Origin: Pseudomonadota bacterium
Lineage (GTDB): Bacteria > Pseudomonadota > Alphaproteobacteria > Acetobacterales > Acetobacteraceae
Length of the DNA: 64,000 bases
Direction of reading: 5' to 3'
Assembly (NCBI GenBank): GCA_021818425.1
Contig: JAKAEC010000001.1
Span: forward strand, 1 to 64,000
The stretch's first letter is position 1. Each line of letters opens with the position of its first letter. Positions 63,986-64,000 of the stretch are shown here, piece after piece. The translations under genes and the position numbers were made by a program. The notes beneath the pieces were generated by a model, which was given only the letters and a program-made list of their open reading frames with translations, was not told where the DNA came from and searched no databases.

Positions 63986-64000
63986 GATGCAAGGTGTGGC
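63972..64000 (+). CDS. start of the next dcw gene, probably murE (cut by window edge)
   Basis: An ATG at 63972 opens a new frame (MSTAEMQGV...) that runs off the window and overlaps the ftsI stop by 14 bases. An ATG at 63987 is an alternative. The murE identity is inferred only from the usual order ftsI-murE. Confidence 0.45.

Overview
This window looks like chromosomal DNA of an alphaproteobacterium, most likely an acidophilic member of the Acetobacteraceae (Acidocella/Acidiphilium-like). That placement is an inference. It rests on the moderately high GC, a three-subunit split proton-translocating transhydrogenase (pntAA-pntAB-pntB), a GapR/DUF2312 protein beside a DUF1244 protein, a plant-type glutamate-cysteine ligase, a hopanoid RND exporter (hpnN), a TIGR02300 acidic zinc-ribbon protein and the alphaproteobacterial order pal-cpoB-tilS-ftsH. 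Coding density is very high. I see no insertion sequence, prophage, CRISPR array, toxin-antitoxin pair or defence island: this is core genome.

Layout. 1-8.5 kb: an OmpA-type outer-membrane protein; a TPP-riboswitch-controlled periplasmic binding protein; a chalcone-isomerase-like protein; ubiA divergent from rsmE-gshA; a lipoprotein; pyruvate kinase. 8.8-16.6 kb: DUF1244, gapR, oligoendopeptidase F, an ABC1 kinase, a TylF-like methyltransferase and the pnt operon. 16.9-26.7 kb, mostly minus strand: rplM-rpsI, a membrane protein, purH, a surface-polysaccharide-like set (GT4, galE, heparinase II/III-like), rpe, rsmB and tRNA-Ala(CGC). 26.8-33.6 kb: yggT, hpnN, a small ribbon-helix-helix protein, pheS-pheT. 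33.9-41.8 kb: pal, cpoB, tilS, ftsH, panB, pncC/cinA-C, pgpA, lytic transglycosylase. 42-48.3 kb: dapA-smpB, a family-5 uracil-DNA glycosylase with a NYN protein, folK, rpoZ, rsh, acpS. 48.4-54.3 kb: DUF952, omega-aminotransferase plus semialdehyde dehydrogenase, aroA-cmk, TIGR02300. 54.4-64 kb: AsmA, a TerB/DnaJ protein, ampD, rnpB, and the start of the dcw cluster (mraZ, rsmH, ftsL, ftsI, start of murE).

The genes mostly serve envelope construction (dcw, ampD, lytic transglycosylase, pal/cpoB, AsmA, hpnN, the polysaccharide set), translation and RNA maturation (pheST, tilS, rsmB, rsmE, rsmH, smpB, rnpB, tRNA-Ala, L13/S9), redox and cofactor supply (pnt, gshA, ubiA, panB, folK), and stress signalling (rsh with rpoZ).

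No clearly new multi-gene system stands out. The most distinctive observations are a block of five in-frame 75-bp repeats in an enlarged ftsL, three consecutive hairpins ending in a terminator after pntB, a TPP riboswitch on an isolated binding protein, a hairpin that appears to mask the pheS ribosome-binding site, pal-cpoB without tolQRAB upstream, and recurrent TTGA stop/start overlaps.
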